A DNA stretch of 64,000 nucleotides, from NCBI RefSeq assembly GCF_000308475.2, contig NZ_BAFT02000110.1, forward strand, positions 1 through 64,000, in the 5' to 3' direction. The notes under the pieces are model-generated. The model was not told the origin of the DNA and did not search any database. It saw nothing but the letters and a program-made list of their open reading frames with translations. Both the position numbers and the translations under genes were made by a program. This document shows positions 52,862-61,887 of the stretch, in pieces. The first letter of the stretch is position 1; each line of letters opens with the position of its first letter. This DNA is from Nocardia brasiliensis NBRC 14402 (GTDB lineage: Bacteria > Actinomycetota > Actinomycetes > Mycobacteriales > Mycobacteriaceae).

Positions 52862-53692
52862 ATGGGAACTCTGGATGACAAGGTCGCCATTGTGTCCGGC
52901 TCCGGCCGCGGGATCGGCCGGGAGATCGCGCTGAAGCTGGCCCGCGAGGGCGCGCGGGTGGTGGTGAACGACCTCGATCCGGAACCGGCGAAGCAAACCC
53001 TCGCGGCGATCGAAGCCGCGGGCGGACAGGCGGTTTCGTGCGTCGGCAGCGTCACCGAGGAGGGCTTCGCCGAGCGGTTCGTGCAGGCCGCGGTGGACGA
53101 GTTCGGCGGGCTGGACATCATCGTCAACAACGCCGGCTACACCTGGGATTCGGTGATCCAGAAGATGACCGACGAGCAGTGGGACGCCATCCTCGACGTG
53201 CATCTCAAGGCGCCGTTCCGGATCCTGCGGGCCGCGCAGCCGGTGATCGCCGCGGCCGCGAAGCGGGCCAAGGAGGCGGGCGAGCCGGTGCCGTGCCGCA
53301 AGGTGGTCAATATTTCCTCGCTGGCCGGCACGGGCGGTAATGCCGGACAGGCGAACTACTCCTCGGGCAAAGCCGGGATCCTCGGTCTCACCAAGGCCCT
53401 GTCCAAGGAGTGGGGCCGCTACAACGTGACCGTGAACGCGGTCGCGTTCGGCTTGATCAAGACCCGGCTCACCGAGGCGCCGGCCGGCACCGGCGGCACG
53501 ATCGACGTGGCGGGCAAGGAGATCAAGGTCGGCGTCAACCCGAATCTGCTCGCCGCGATGGAGCAGATGGTGCCGCTCGGGCGCGGCGGGACGCCGGAAG
53601 AGGCCGCGGGTGCGGTCTACCTGTTCTGCATTCCGGAATCGGATTACGTCAGCGGGCAGACCCTGGTCTGCGGCGGCGGCTTCAACATCTAG
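52862..53692 (+). CDS. Short-chain dehydrogenase (3-hydroxyacyl-CoA type)
   Basis: A 276-residue SDR: cofactor loop SGSGRGIGREIALKL, NNAG, SSLAG and the active-site YSSGKAGILGLTKAL. It has the length and insertion typical of the peroxisomal-type (FabG-like, MFE-2) 3-hydroxyacyl-CoA dehydrogenases. It would oxidise the product of the MaoC hydratase. ATG 52862 is used; AAAGGA lies 12-17 bases before it. Confidence 0.9.
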   Translation: MGTLDDKVAIVSGSGRGIGREIALKLAREGARVVVNDLDPEPAKQTLAAIEAAGGQAVSCVGSVTEEGFAERFVQAAVDEFGGLDIIVNNAGYTWDSVIQKMTDEQWDAILDVHLKAPFRILRAAQPVIAAAAKRAKEAGEPVPCRKVVNISSLAGTGGNAGQANYSSGKAGILGLTKALSKEWGRYNVTVNAVAFGLIKTRLTEAPAGTGGTIDVAGKEIKVGVNPNLLAAMEQMVPLGRGGTPEEAAGAVYLFCIPESDYVSGQTLVCGGGFNI

Positions 53693-53699
53693 GACGACG

Positions 53700-55247
53700 A
53701 TGTATCTGACCCAATCGCTGCACCGCACGCTGCAGCAGCATCCGGATCGTGTGCTCACGGTTTTCGGCGACCGCGTGCGCACCGTTGCCGAATCCGCCGA
53801 TCGCATCGCGCGATTCGCGGGCGCACTGGCCGAACTCGGTGTCCGGCGCGGCGATCGGGTCGGCATCCTCGCGCTGAACTCCGACCGCTACTACGAATAC
53901 CTCTACGCGGTGCCCTGGCTCGGGGCCGCGGTCAACCCGGTGAACATTCGCTGGAGCCCGGCGGAGATCAGCTACTCGCTGCGGGAATCCGATACCAGGG
54001 TGCTGCTTGTCGACGACGCGTTCGCGGCCCTGATTCCGCAACTGCGGCAAGAATTTCCGGGCCTCACGACGGTGATCTTCTGCGGTGACGGCCCGACGCC
54101 CGACGCCGCGCTGAACTACGAGACACTGGTCGCCGAGCACGAGCCGGTCGCGGACACCAGAACCGGCGGCGACGAGCTGGCCGGTGTCTTCTACACCGGC
54201 GGCACCACCGGGCACCCGAAGGGGGTCATGCTCAGCCACGACAACATGATCATCTCCGCGCTCGGCAGCTGTGCCGTGGGGGATTTCGTCACCCCGTACG
54301 GCACGGTGCTACATGTCGCGCCGATGTTCCACCTCGCGGATATCGCCATGTGGGTCGCGGGCAATCTGGTGAACGCGTCACACGTCTTCGTCCCGATGTT
54401 CACCCCGGGCGGCGTGCTGCAGGCGATCGGTACGCACGGCGTCACCAATATGCTGTTGGTGCCGACCATGATTCAGCTGCTCGTCGACGATCCGGCCGTC
54501 GCGGATTTCGATCTCAGCGGTGTCCGCACGGTCACCTACGGTGCTTCGCCGATCTCGGAGGCGGTACTCGCCCGCGCCCGCAAGGTCTTTCCGATGGCGG
54601 GGTTCACCCAGGCTTACGGCATGACCGAGCTGGCACCCGTCGCGACGCTGCTGGGGCCGGCCGAGCACGACGACCCGGTGCTGCGGCGCTCGGCGGGCCG
54701 GGCGACGCCGCACGTCGAGGTCCGCATCGTCGATGCCGACGACAACGAGGTGCCGCGCGGCGAGGTCGGTGAGGTGGTCGTGCGCGGTGACAACGTCATG
54801 CTCGGCTACTGGAATCGGCCCGAGGACACCGCGGCCGCGGTCCGGGACGGCTGGATGCACACCGGCGACGGCGGCCGGATGGACGAGCACGGCTACGTCT
54901 TCATCGTGGACCGGCTCAAGGACATGATCATCACCGGCGGGGAGAACGTCTACTCCGCCGAGGTCGAGAACGCCTTGGCCGCGCACGCCGCCGTCGCCTC
55001 GTGCGCGGTGATCGGCGTGCCGGACGACGAGTGGGGCGAGCGGGTGCATGCCGTCGTCGTGCTGCTGCCCGGCGCGCAGGCCACGGAAGCGGAGTTGCGC
55101 GCGCATTGCAAATCGCTGATCGCGGGGTACAAGGCGCCACGCACCGTGGAGTTCGCCGCGGCATTGCCGGTCTCGGGTGCCGGTAAGATTCTCAAGCGCG
55201 AACTGCGCAGGAAGTATTGGGAGCCGGACGCGAGTCAAGTGTCCTGA
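53700..55247 (+). CDS. Acyl-CoA ligase (AMP-binding)
   Basis: A 515-residue ANL enzyme: P-loop FYTGGTTGHPKGVMLSHDN, A5 motif AYGMTELAP, YVFIVDRLKDMIITGGENVYSAEVE and the C-terminal KAPRTVEF then GAGKILKRELRRKYW with the catalytic Lys. It activates an acid as its CoA thioester, entering the beta-oxidation-type cycle of the operon. ATG 53700 is seven bases after the SDR stop. Substrate unknown, but the partner genes fit a long or branched acyl chain. Confidence 0.92.
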   Translation: MYLTQSLHRTLQQHPDRVLTVFGDRVRTVAESADRIARFAGALAELGVRRGDRVGILALNSDRYYEYLYAVPWLGAAVNPVNIRWSPAEISYSLRESDTRVLLVDDAFAALIPQLRQEFPGLTTVIFCGDGPTPDAALNYETLVAEHEPVADTRTGGDELAGVFYTGGTTGHPKGVMLSHDNMIISALGSCAVGDFVTPYGTVLHVAPMFHLADIAMWVAGNLVNASHVFVPMFTPGGVLQAIGTHGVTNMLLVPTMIQLLVDDPAVADFDLSGVRTVTYGASPISEAVLARARKVFPMAGFTQAYGMTELAPVATLLGPAEHDDPVLRRSAGRATPHVEVRIVDADDNEVPRGEVGEVVVRGDNVMLGYWNRPEDTAAAVRDGWMHTGDGGRMDEHGYVFIVDRLKDMIITGGENVYSAEVENALAAHAAVASCAVIGVPDDEWGERVHAVVVLLPGAQATEAELRAHCKSLIAGYKAPRTVEFAAALPVSGAGKILKRELRRKYWEPDASQVS

Positions 55248-55261
55248 GGGAGCGAAATCGT

Positions 55262-56458
55262 ATGGTGAGCGGGCCGGACCTGGTCCGTCCGGCCCGCGGC
55301 ACCAGGCCGGCGAACCGGCGTGCACTGATCGTCGCCGCTGCCGCCGAGCTGTTCTGCCGTAACGGATATGCCGATGTCGGGATGGGTGATGTGGCCGCGG
55401 CGGTGGCGATCGGGCCGTCCGCGCTGTACCGGCATTTCCGCGGTAAACAAAGCTTGCTGGCCACCGTGGTGGGCGAGGCACTGACCGCGTTCGCCGGGGC
55501 GGTCGATGCCGCGGCGGCACAGCCGGACGAGATCGGTGCCACGCTCGCGGCGACCACGCTCGCCCGCCGCGATGTCGGCGTGCTGTGGCGCCGCGAGGCG
55601 CGCCACCTGTCCGTCGACGACCGCGCCGAATTCCGTGCCGCCGCGCGCCGCATCGGCGCCCGCCTCGCCGCGCTCATCGCCGTCCGCCGCCCCGATCTGA
55701 CCCCGGCGGCCGCGGATCTGCTCGCCTGGTCCGCGCTCGCCGTCGCGAACAGCGTCTCGTTCCACAGCCTTTCGCTGCCCGAGCCCGAATTCGGCACGTT
55801 GCTCGGCGAACTCGTCGACTCGGTGGTCGGTGCCCCGCGGCCGGTATTCGGCGAACTTCGCGATCGCGAGCGTGACCCCGTGCCGCTCGCTGCGCTGGAC
55901 CGCCGGGAAGCGATTCTCACCGAGGCGACGAAGCTGTTCGCGGCACGCGGTTTCGCGAGCGTCCGGATGGACGAGATCGGCGCCGCCGTCGGCATCGCCG
56001 GCCCCAGTGTCTACAACCATTTTCCGGGCAAGGCCGATATCCTGCTCGCGGCCATCGTGCGCGGGGACGAATGGCTGCGCCGCGACCTGCACCGGGCGCT
56101 GGCGCAGGCCGCCGGTCCGCGCGACGCGCTCGAACGACTGCTCGCGAGCTACAGCGCTTTCGTTTTCGAGAACCCGCATCTGATGCAGACCCTCGTCTCC
56201 GAGACCCGGCATCTGCCCGAGGCCGATCGCAGGCGCGCAAAAGCGGCACAGCGCGCCTACATCGCCGAGTGGGTGCATCTGCTGCGTCGGCTTCGGCCGG
56301 AGTGGGAGCCGATTCCCGCCCGCATCAGGGTGCAAGCCGCCCAGTCGATGCTGAACGACCTGGCCTCGACCCGGCAGGTGCGGGCCTACCGCGATGTCGA
56401 CGCGGTGGCGGCGGCGATCGCCGCCGAGGTCCTCGGACTGCCCGGCCCAGACCGCTGA
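55262..56458 (+). CDS. Tandem TetR regulator (two DNA-binding domains)
   Basis: A 398-residue protein with two complete TetR helix-turn-helix domains. The first is RRALIVAAAAELFCRNGYAD with AIGPSALYRHFRGKQSLL (residues about 19-70). The second is RREAILTEATKLFAARGFAS with GIAGPSVYNHFPGKADILL (about 213-262). Each is followed by helical ligand-domain sequence. Most TetR proteins have one. ATG 55262 follows GAGGGAGCG. It is the last gene of the operon and is likely its regulator. Confidence 0.9.
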   Translation: MVSGPDLVRPARGTRPANRRALIVAAAAELFCRNGYADVGMGDVAAAVAIGPSALYRHFRGKQSLLATVVGEALTAFAGAVDAAAAQPDEIGATLAATTLARRDVGVLWRREARHLSVDDRAEFRAAARRIGARLAALIAVRRPDLTPAAADLLAWSALAVANSVSFHSLSLPEPEFGTLLGELVDSVVGAPRPVFGELRDRERDPVPLAALDRREAILTEATKLFAARGFASVRMDEIGAAVGIAGPSVYNHFPGKADILLAAIVRGDEWLRRDLHRALAQAAGPRDALERLLASYSAFVFENPHLMQTLVSETRHLPEADRRRAKAAQRAYIAEWVHLLRRLRPEWEPIPARIRVQAAQSMLNDLASTRQVRAYRDVDAVAAAIAAEVLGLPGPDR

Positions 56459-56655
56459 TTCAGCGTCCGCGGGCCGCGGTGCGCGAACCCGCACCGGGTT
56501 GCATGACCTGTGCCCACCAGGAAGCCAGTGGGCTCGGATCCGGCCATACGACAGTGGAATCGGTGTCGTCGGCGATATCGACGGATGATTGGTTGGCGCG
56601 TGTCGAGTTGTCTTGGCGGAACACGGTCGACGATCTCCTTGGAGTCGGTACGTGC

Positions 56656-56686
56656 ACGGGCAGCCCCGCGAACGCGGGGTGCCCGT
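56656..56686. terminator. Strong hairpin in the 56.5-56.9 kb gap
   Basis: ACGGGCA and CCCCGC (56656-56669) pair with GCGGGGTGCCCGT (56674-56686) around a GAAC loop, one bulge. It lies 198 bp after the TetR stop. Nothing else in 56459-56880 looks like a gene; the end is AT-rich and may hold a promoter. Confidence 0.55.
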
Positions 56687-56880
56687 AACGGCGTTGTCGA
56701 AACGCCGGGGGACCCAAGGTTGACGTTCCGTCCGAGCAGCTACCGGACCGCTGATTGCCCGGGCATCCGCGATCCACTACTCACGACACGAAACCCTCTG
56801 CCACACTGCATAATTCGAGGGGTCGGCGAGTTAATTGCCACTATAGCAATATTTTGCCGATGCGGTGGCGTAAGTCCTCG

Positions 56881-57303
56881 TCAGGATGCCCAGGGACCGA
56901 TACCGCCGACCTTCTCGATGCGGATCCGGGTGAGCAGGCCGGGCGGCGCGTCGGCGGGTGGGAAGTCGACGCCGGGATCGGCCAGCGTCGCCGCCAGCTC
57001 CTTCAGCAGTTCCGGTGCGCCGCCCTCGACGATCCGGGCGGTGCCGGTGATCGACAGGTAGGGCCGCATCAGCTCGCCGCGTTCGGCGGCCTGAATGGTC
57101 ACCGCGACCCGGCCGTCGCGGCGGACATTGCGTACCTTCTTGTATTCGCCGAGATGGGCGGTGACCAGTTCGTCGCCGTCCGGAGTCGACTGCAGCGCCA
57201 CCCAGACCAGACTGACCTGCGGGCTGCCGTCGGGGTTGAGGGTGACCAGGGTGGCATCGGCGCCGGCACCGATGAGCGCGCGAGCGGAGTCGTCGAGTTT
57301 CAT
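56881..57303 (-). CDS. PPOX/F420-dependent oxidoreductase family protein
   Basis: A 140-residue split-barrel protein of the pyridoxamine oxidase/F420-reductase superfamily: ATLVTLNPDGSPQVSLVWVAL, then VRNVRRDGRVAVTIQ, both typical. Actinobacterial members of this size reduce substrates with F420H2 or FMN. Start ATG 57303. Divergent from a DUF72 gene at 57363. Confidence 0.85.
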   Translation of the reverse strand: MKLDDSARALIGAGADATLVTLNPDGSPQVSLVWVALQSTPDGDELVTAHLGEYKKVRNVRRDGRVAVTIQAAERGELMRPYLSITGTARIVEGGAPELLKELAATLADPGVDFPPADAPPGLLTRIRIEKVGGIGPWAS

Positions 57304-57362
57304 GTGTTGTCCTACCTCGGGGCCGTCCCTTTCATTCCCGGCGCTGTACTACCGTCGCTGGC

Positions 57363-58202
57363 ATGCGGCTTCACGTGGGATGTGCGATGTGGACGCACGC
57401 GAATTGGCAGGACTGGCAGCCTGCCTCGGGGGACCGGCTCGCGGCGTACGCGCAGCGGTGCAACGCGGTGGAGGGCAATACGACCTTCTATGCCGTACCG
57501 GCGAGGCGCACCGTGGAGTCCTGGGCCCGGCAGACCGCACCCGATTTCCGGTTCGTGGTGAAGGTACACAAGTCGATTACCCACGAGCGCAGGCTGGCCG
57601 AGGCCGACGCCGAACTGCGCGCCTTCCTCGCGGCGATCGAACCGCTGGGCTCGCGCGTGCACGCGCTGTGGATCCAGTTGCCCGCCTCGTTCGCTCCGAC
57701 CGACCTCGGCACGCTGGCCGGATTCCTGCGTGAGCTGCCGGGCGGGTATCGCCCGGCCGTGGAGGTCCGCCACCGCGCCTTCTTCGAGAACGAGCACGCC
57801 GCGACGCACCTGGAGCGCGTCCTCGGCCGCTTCGGCGCCGAGTGGGTGACCTTCGACACCACCACGCTGTTCGACGGACAACCGATCGGCCCCACCGAAC
57901 AGGAGGCCTGGTCGAAGAAGCCGCGGGTGCCGCGCCGGACCCGGGCGCTCACCGAGCATCCGATCGTCCGGTATCACGGTCGCGCCGCGATCGAACGCAC
58001 CGTCGAGGGGTGGCAGCCCTGGCTCGGCACGGTGGCGCAGTGGCTGCGCGAAGGACGTTCACCCACCGTGTTCATCCACACCCCGGACAATGCCGACGCC
58101 GTGTCGCTGGCCCGCCGTTTCCACGAGGAGGTCGCGGCGCGGGTGCCGGAGTTGGCACCGCTGCCGCAGCCCGTACCGGTTGAACCGATGACCCTGTTCT
58201 GA
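57363..58202 (+). CDS. DUF72 (YecE) family protein
   Basis: A 279-residue TIM-barrel-type protein of the YecE family: MRLHVGCAMWTHANW, then FYAVPARRTVESWARQTAPDFRFVVK, and PAVEVRHRAFF near the middle. It lacks an assigned reaction. ATG 57363 begins the family start. The downstream 35 bp lead to a small gene. Confidence 0.88.
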   Translation: MRLHVGCAMWTHANWQDWQPASGDRLAAYAQRCNAVEGNTTFYAVPARRTVESWARQTAPDFRFVVKVHKSITHERRLAEADAELRAFLAAIEPLGSRVHALWIQLPASFAPTDLGTLAGFLRELPGGYRPAVEVRHRAFFENEHAATHLERVLGRFGAEWVTFDTTTLFDGQPIGPTEQEAWSKKPRVPRRTRALTEHPIVRYHGRAAIERTVEGWQPWLGTVAQWLREGRSPTVFIHTPDNADAVSLARRFHEEVAARVPELAPLPQPVPVEPMTLF

Positions 58203-58237
58203 CGTTTGTCCGGTCCGTTGCCGGGCATAACCGGCTC

Positions 58238-58393
58238 ATGAAACCGGAGGAAGGCGCGCGCCGACTACTGGAGGAAATATTGGCGCGGTACGAGTCGATC
58301 GAAGAATTCATCGGATTACTCCGGGTCGATCCGCTCGTCGACACCGCGGAACTGCCCCCGTTGTCCGAATATTTCTGGACCCTCCCGACCTGA
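58238..58393 (+). CDS. Small acidic hypothetical protein
   Basis: A 51-residue acidic helical peptide (MKPEEGARRLLEEILARYES then PPLSEYFWTLPT). It follows the DUF72 gene on the same strand. The ribosome site is weak and the codon use is less GC-rich at the third position than its neighbours, so support is limited. Confidence 0.4.
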   Translation: MKPEEGARRLLEEILARYESIEEFIGLLRVDPLVDTAELPPLSEYFWTLPT

Positions 58394-58437
58394 TCTGCCG
58401 AGGCTTTCCCGGCGGCAACGCAATTCGTGGAGCGCAC

Positions 58438-58974
58438 CTATCGGCGTTCGATCGGGCGAGTTCGGCGCGCGCCGACCTCGCGAACCAGATCTGTCCACTC
58501 GTTCGCCAGCGCGGCCAGCCGCGACCAGGCCACGTGCACGCGCTGCTCGGCAACGTTCTCGGCGGTCATCAGCAGGTGGTCGGCGAGAATCTGGGCGGCG
58601 GCCATCCGGTCGACCGCGCCGCCGAGCGAGGCGGTCGCCCGGTCTCGTGGCTGCCGGGGCGCGAGTTGCTTGGCCACCCAGCCGTCGATCACCGTGACGA
58701 TGTCACCTCGGCGACGGTCGATTTCGGCGGCCCGCTCGGGTTGGGCGCGACGGGTGTGGTGCAACTGTGCCAACGCGCGGGCCAGCTGGGTGACCAGGTG
58801 GTCGCCCGGCCGGTCGCCGATCTGCAGCCGCAGCGCGGCCGACAGCTCGTGCCAGTCCGGCAGGATCGGGCGGAGTCCGCTGCCCTCGATCGGCAGGAGG
58901 CGCGATCGCGGTCCGTCGGCGGTCTGCACGGTCAACAGCGGGGGTCGCGCCGCCGCCGGGCGTGCCGGTGGCAA
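58438..58974 (-). CDS. DUF4254-like protein
   Basis: A 178-residue helical protein. LARALAQLHHTRRAQPERAA, DRRRGDIVTVIDGWVAKQL and ATASLGGAVDRMAAAQIL match the DUF4254 pattern (IDxxRxxxVxxID and the SLGxxxDRLA block). The role of the family is unknown. The N-terminal Pro/Arg-rich residues may not be translated; a later start is possible. Confidence 0.65.
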   Translation of the reverse strand: MPPARPAAARPPLLTVQTADGPRSRLLPIEGSGLRPILPDWHELSAALRLQIGDRPGDHLVTQLARALAQLHHTRRAQPERAAEIDRRRGDIVTVIDGWVAKQLAPRQPRDRATASLGGAVDRMAAAQILADHLLMTAENVAEQRVHVAWSRLAALANEWTDLVREVGARRTRPIERR

Positions 58975-59346
58975 ACGCCACCCGCACGAGCCTCGCCGCG
59001 TAGTGGTGGCCGCGACGAACGGGTGCGGCGATACGTGTCGGGCAGCTCTCGGATGTCCGATGGCGTGGGCAAGGTAGGCCTTCCCTGGCGACGGTCGAGG
59101 TGCACCCGACGCCGGCGACCAGCCATGTCCTCGAAGCTCGGCCGGTCGTTCTGTGCGTACCCGAGATAAGGGAGCAGAGCGCCCGACGTCGGATGCGAGT
59201 ACCAGTTTCGTCCGCCGCGCGGCTCGCCGGAAGTCTGATTCGGGTCAGAATGCCCCCGGTTTGGCCGCTTCGGTTATGCCTCCGCAATCGGCCCGGGGTC
59301 GGGGTGGAACGAGGTCCGTGTCGAAAGGTGGTGCGCGGCAGGTCGT
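58975..59346. other. Gap without a supported gene
   Basis: The 372 bp between the DUF4254-like and GH43 genes show no frame with a ribosome site or family motif. The GH43 stop codon is at 59347. Confidence 0.4.
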
Positions 59347-60285
59347 TCAGCCGGACTCCCTGCCGTACTCGGGTAGCACCGTGAAATGCCGGACGGTGCC
59401 CGACAGGCCCGGCAGCTCCCGGGGTTCGGTCCAGGTGGTGAAGTCGTCGCGGCAGTCGCTGTAGAAGTATTTGCCTTCGTCGTAGGAGTCGAGGAAGATC
59501 CGCCACCCACCAGCTGGGAGCGGAACCACGCATTGGCCTTCCCGCGGGCTGCCCCAACCGGCCCAATCGCCGGTCCTGATCAGGGTGTACGGCCCGTGCG
59601 GCTCGGCGCCGACCGCCAGTTCGACGTATTTGGTGGTCTCGTTCTTGGTGAACGCGTAGTAGCGGTGGTCGCGCCGCACGACGGTGGTGTCGATATAGCC
59701 GTAGAGCGAACAGGGTTTTCCATCGGGTCCCGGTGTATCGACGGGGGCCGGTTCGTCCGGTGGCGGCAGGACGGACACCGGAGTGAGGTCGGTCCAGGTG
59801 CGCAGCGATCGGTCGGTGGCGGTCATCAGATGCGGGGTGAACGAGCAGCCGTCGGACAGTGAGACGAGGACGTGCACCCGTCGCTGCGCGTCGATCAGCC
59901 ACTCGGGCGCCCAGGTGGAGGTCACGCCCGGTATCGGAACAGTGAAGTCGTACAGGTGATTCCAGGTACGCCGGTCGGTGCTGCGCGCGAAGCCGATGGT
60001 CTGGCCCTCCCACGCGGTGGTGTAGGCGAGGTAGTAGGCGCGATCGACGTGCCGGAAGACGGACGGGTCGCGCAGGAGCCCGGTGGGTGGTCGATAGGCG
60101 GGCCCGCGCAGCAGTTCGAAGTTCAGCGCGTCGGCGGATTCGTAGACATATAAATCGGATTCGCTCGCGTCGGTGAACGCGGTCATCGTGTACCGCACGA
60201 TCGGTCCGGCCGCCGCGGCCCGATGCGGCGCGCACAGGGCGATCGGCACCGCCGCCGCCAAGGCCAGCGCGGATCTGCGACTCAT
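59347..60285 (-). CDS. Secreted glycoside hydrolase, GH43-like
   Basis: A 312-residue secreted protein. The signal peptide starts MSRRSALALAAAVPIAL with an SRR pair (Tat-like) and ends near HRAAAAG. The mature part is a five-bladed propeller type: LLRDPSVFRHVDRAYYLAYTT, SLYGYIDTTVVRRDHRYY, and PLPAGGWRIFLDSYDEG fit GH43-type arabinan or xylan hydrolases. ATG 60285 is preferred over an upstream one because the signal peptide begins there. Substrate not certain. Confidence 0.75.
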   Translation of the reverse strand: MSRRSALALAAAVPIALCAPHRAAAAGPIVRYTMTAFTDASESDLYVYESADALNFELLRGPAYRPPTGLLRDPSVFRHVDRAYYLAYTTAWEGQTIGFARSTDRRTWNHLYDFTVPIPGVTSTWAPEWLIDAQRRVHVLVSLSDGCSFTPHLMTATDRSLRTWTDLTPVSVLPPPDEPAPVDTPGPDGKPCSLYGYIDTTVVRRDHRYYAFTKNETTKYVELAVGAEPHGPYTLIRTGDWAGWGSPREGQCVVPLPAGGWRIFLDSYDEGKYFYSDCRDDFTTWTEPRELPGLSGTVRHFTVLPEYGRESG

Positions 60286-61260
60286 CGGCACGTCTGCCAC
60301 CAGAGGAATTATCCAGCGCCGAGTGCGTCGCACTTGCCGACACGCCGCGGTTGGCGCAGTTCACCGGCTCTGCGCCGACGGCGCGGAAATCAGTGGAGAC
60401 CAGCGGATATATGAATTGCACAAGTGTCCAGTAATGGCCGGATGGCCTATTTCGACGATGGGTTCATACCACAATGTGTGGTCTATTCCGAATGCAATAG
60501 TGCGTTTTCCGGCATATGCCGGGTCAGGGGATCATTCCATCCGGAATCGCCCCATAACGTGGAGAATGTGGGTAATCTGGTGGAGTCCCACGCAGTTCGG
60601 GACAGCTCCGCAGAGTGGGTCGTGGTCGCCCCTGCGGCTCACTATCGCTGTACACAGTCCGATGAGGCCCGGGTAATCCTCGGGCCTCATTGGTGTGTAT
60701 TCGGCGGCGGACATTTGCCGCGCGACTCACGCGCATACCGGTGATTTATCTGACGCGGGGCGATGCTCTGCGGAATTCTTCCTATCCGGGCCATCGTCGG
60801 GTTCGAATGCCCTTGGTTCCAGCTGGTCCTGTGTATCGAATTCGCAACAATAGGGCGATTGCTTGTGTTTCGCGGACAGCGGTCGGCTTTCGGGGCAGAT
60901 CGACCGTGGATCTGCTCGGGCCACGGCCCCGAGCCGCCGCGGCCCGCAGTGCCTTCGTAGCCCAACTACGTTCGGATGGAAAGAATTTCAGGCGACTGTC
61001 GGCCGGGTGACGTGGGTCGATGCGGTCCGCGACGGTCGTTCCGGGCGATGTCTCCGGCGCGTCGGCTCAGGCGTTTTGTCCCGAGTGGGACTGGTGCGCT
61101 AGCCTTTCTTCCGGTCCTTCATGTTGTTCGCGTTCGGCAAATGACATCGATATGTTTCCGTCACATTCAAGACGGAATATCCCTATTTCACGTTGTTTCC
61201 TTGCGGCTGGTCCGGGGTGGCGGTGGTGGCCATCGGCGGGCCGGCGTCCGACTGTCGACC
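60286..61260. other. 975-bp low-information stretch
   Basis: No strong gene. A 60-codon minus-strand frame at 60532-60714 (MSAAEYTPMRPEDYPGLIGL) is protein-like in composition and may be real, but has no clear ribosome site. A 9-bp hairpin, TGAGGCCCG with CGGGCCTCA, lies at 60663-60689 inside it. The region is lower in GC than its surroundings. Confidence 0.35.
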
Positions 61261-61274
61261 GAGGAGGTTCGTTG

Positions 61275-61804
61275 ATGACGGAGAGGTCCGTGGCACCGGC
61301 GCTGGGCGGGTCCCGTTGGTAGGCAAGGTCATTCCACTGCTTTCCGGCGGTGCCGGCGCGACCGCGCTGCTGGAGCCGGACATCACCCGTGACCTGCTCG
61401 CGCAGGCGAAGGCCCGGTCGGACAGCGCGGCCAACCGGGCCGGCGCCGCGAGCGGGCGGGCGGTGAACCGGGAGAAGGTACTCGAACACGTCGGTTCCGC
61501 GTACGGTTCCGCGCGGGCGGTAGCCACGGCGGACAACGCCCGGGACGCCGCCTGGCATGCCTACGTCACGGCGAACCACGCCCTGAAGGTCAGTTGCTAC
61601 GCCGTGGCCGCCGCCGAGGCCGTGACCAGGGTGCAACTGGCGGCCGCGCGGGCGCTCGAGGCGGCGAAGGCGGCCGCCTTCGCCCCGGACGATGTGGCGA
61701 TCGCCGATCTGGCCGCGGCCGCAGAGGAAGCCGCGGCGGCGGTCAGCAACGGCGCATACGGTGCCCCGCACACCGTGTCGATCCCACGCATCGATCGCAG
61801 CTAG
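61275..61804 (+). pseudogene. Ala-rich protein gene, apparently frameshifted near its start
   Basis: ATG 61275 has an ideal ribosome site (GAGGAGG, 7 bases) and reads MTERSVAPALGGSRW, then stops at 61322. The adjoining frame continues without a stop as VGKVIPLLSGGAGATALLEP to 61804. The natural product is probably a 175-residue helical, Ala-rich protein with a one-base shift near 61300-61317, or else translation of the long frame begins at TTG 61316. No family recognised. Confidence 0.5.
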
Positions 61805-61887
61805 CCGCGGCCCCGGGGGTCCGCGAACTCGCCGGGCGAAGCGGGCCTGCGCCGAGTTCAGCTATCTTCCGGTTATATTCACGGTTT

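Noticed and set aside
60663..60689. Hairpin as a terminator
   Set aside because: No gene upstream on either strand would use it and it lies within a possible small reading frame. It is mentioned only in the gap description.
60790..60830. GGGTTCGAATGCCC, resembling a tRNA T-arm
   Set aside because: The stem does not close to five pairs and no acceptor, D or anticodon arm is found around it.
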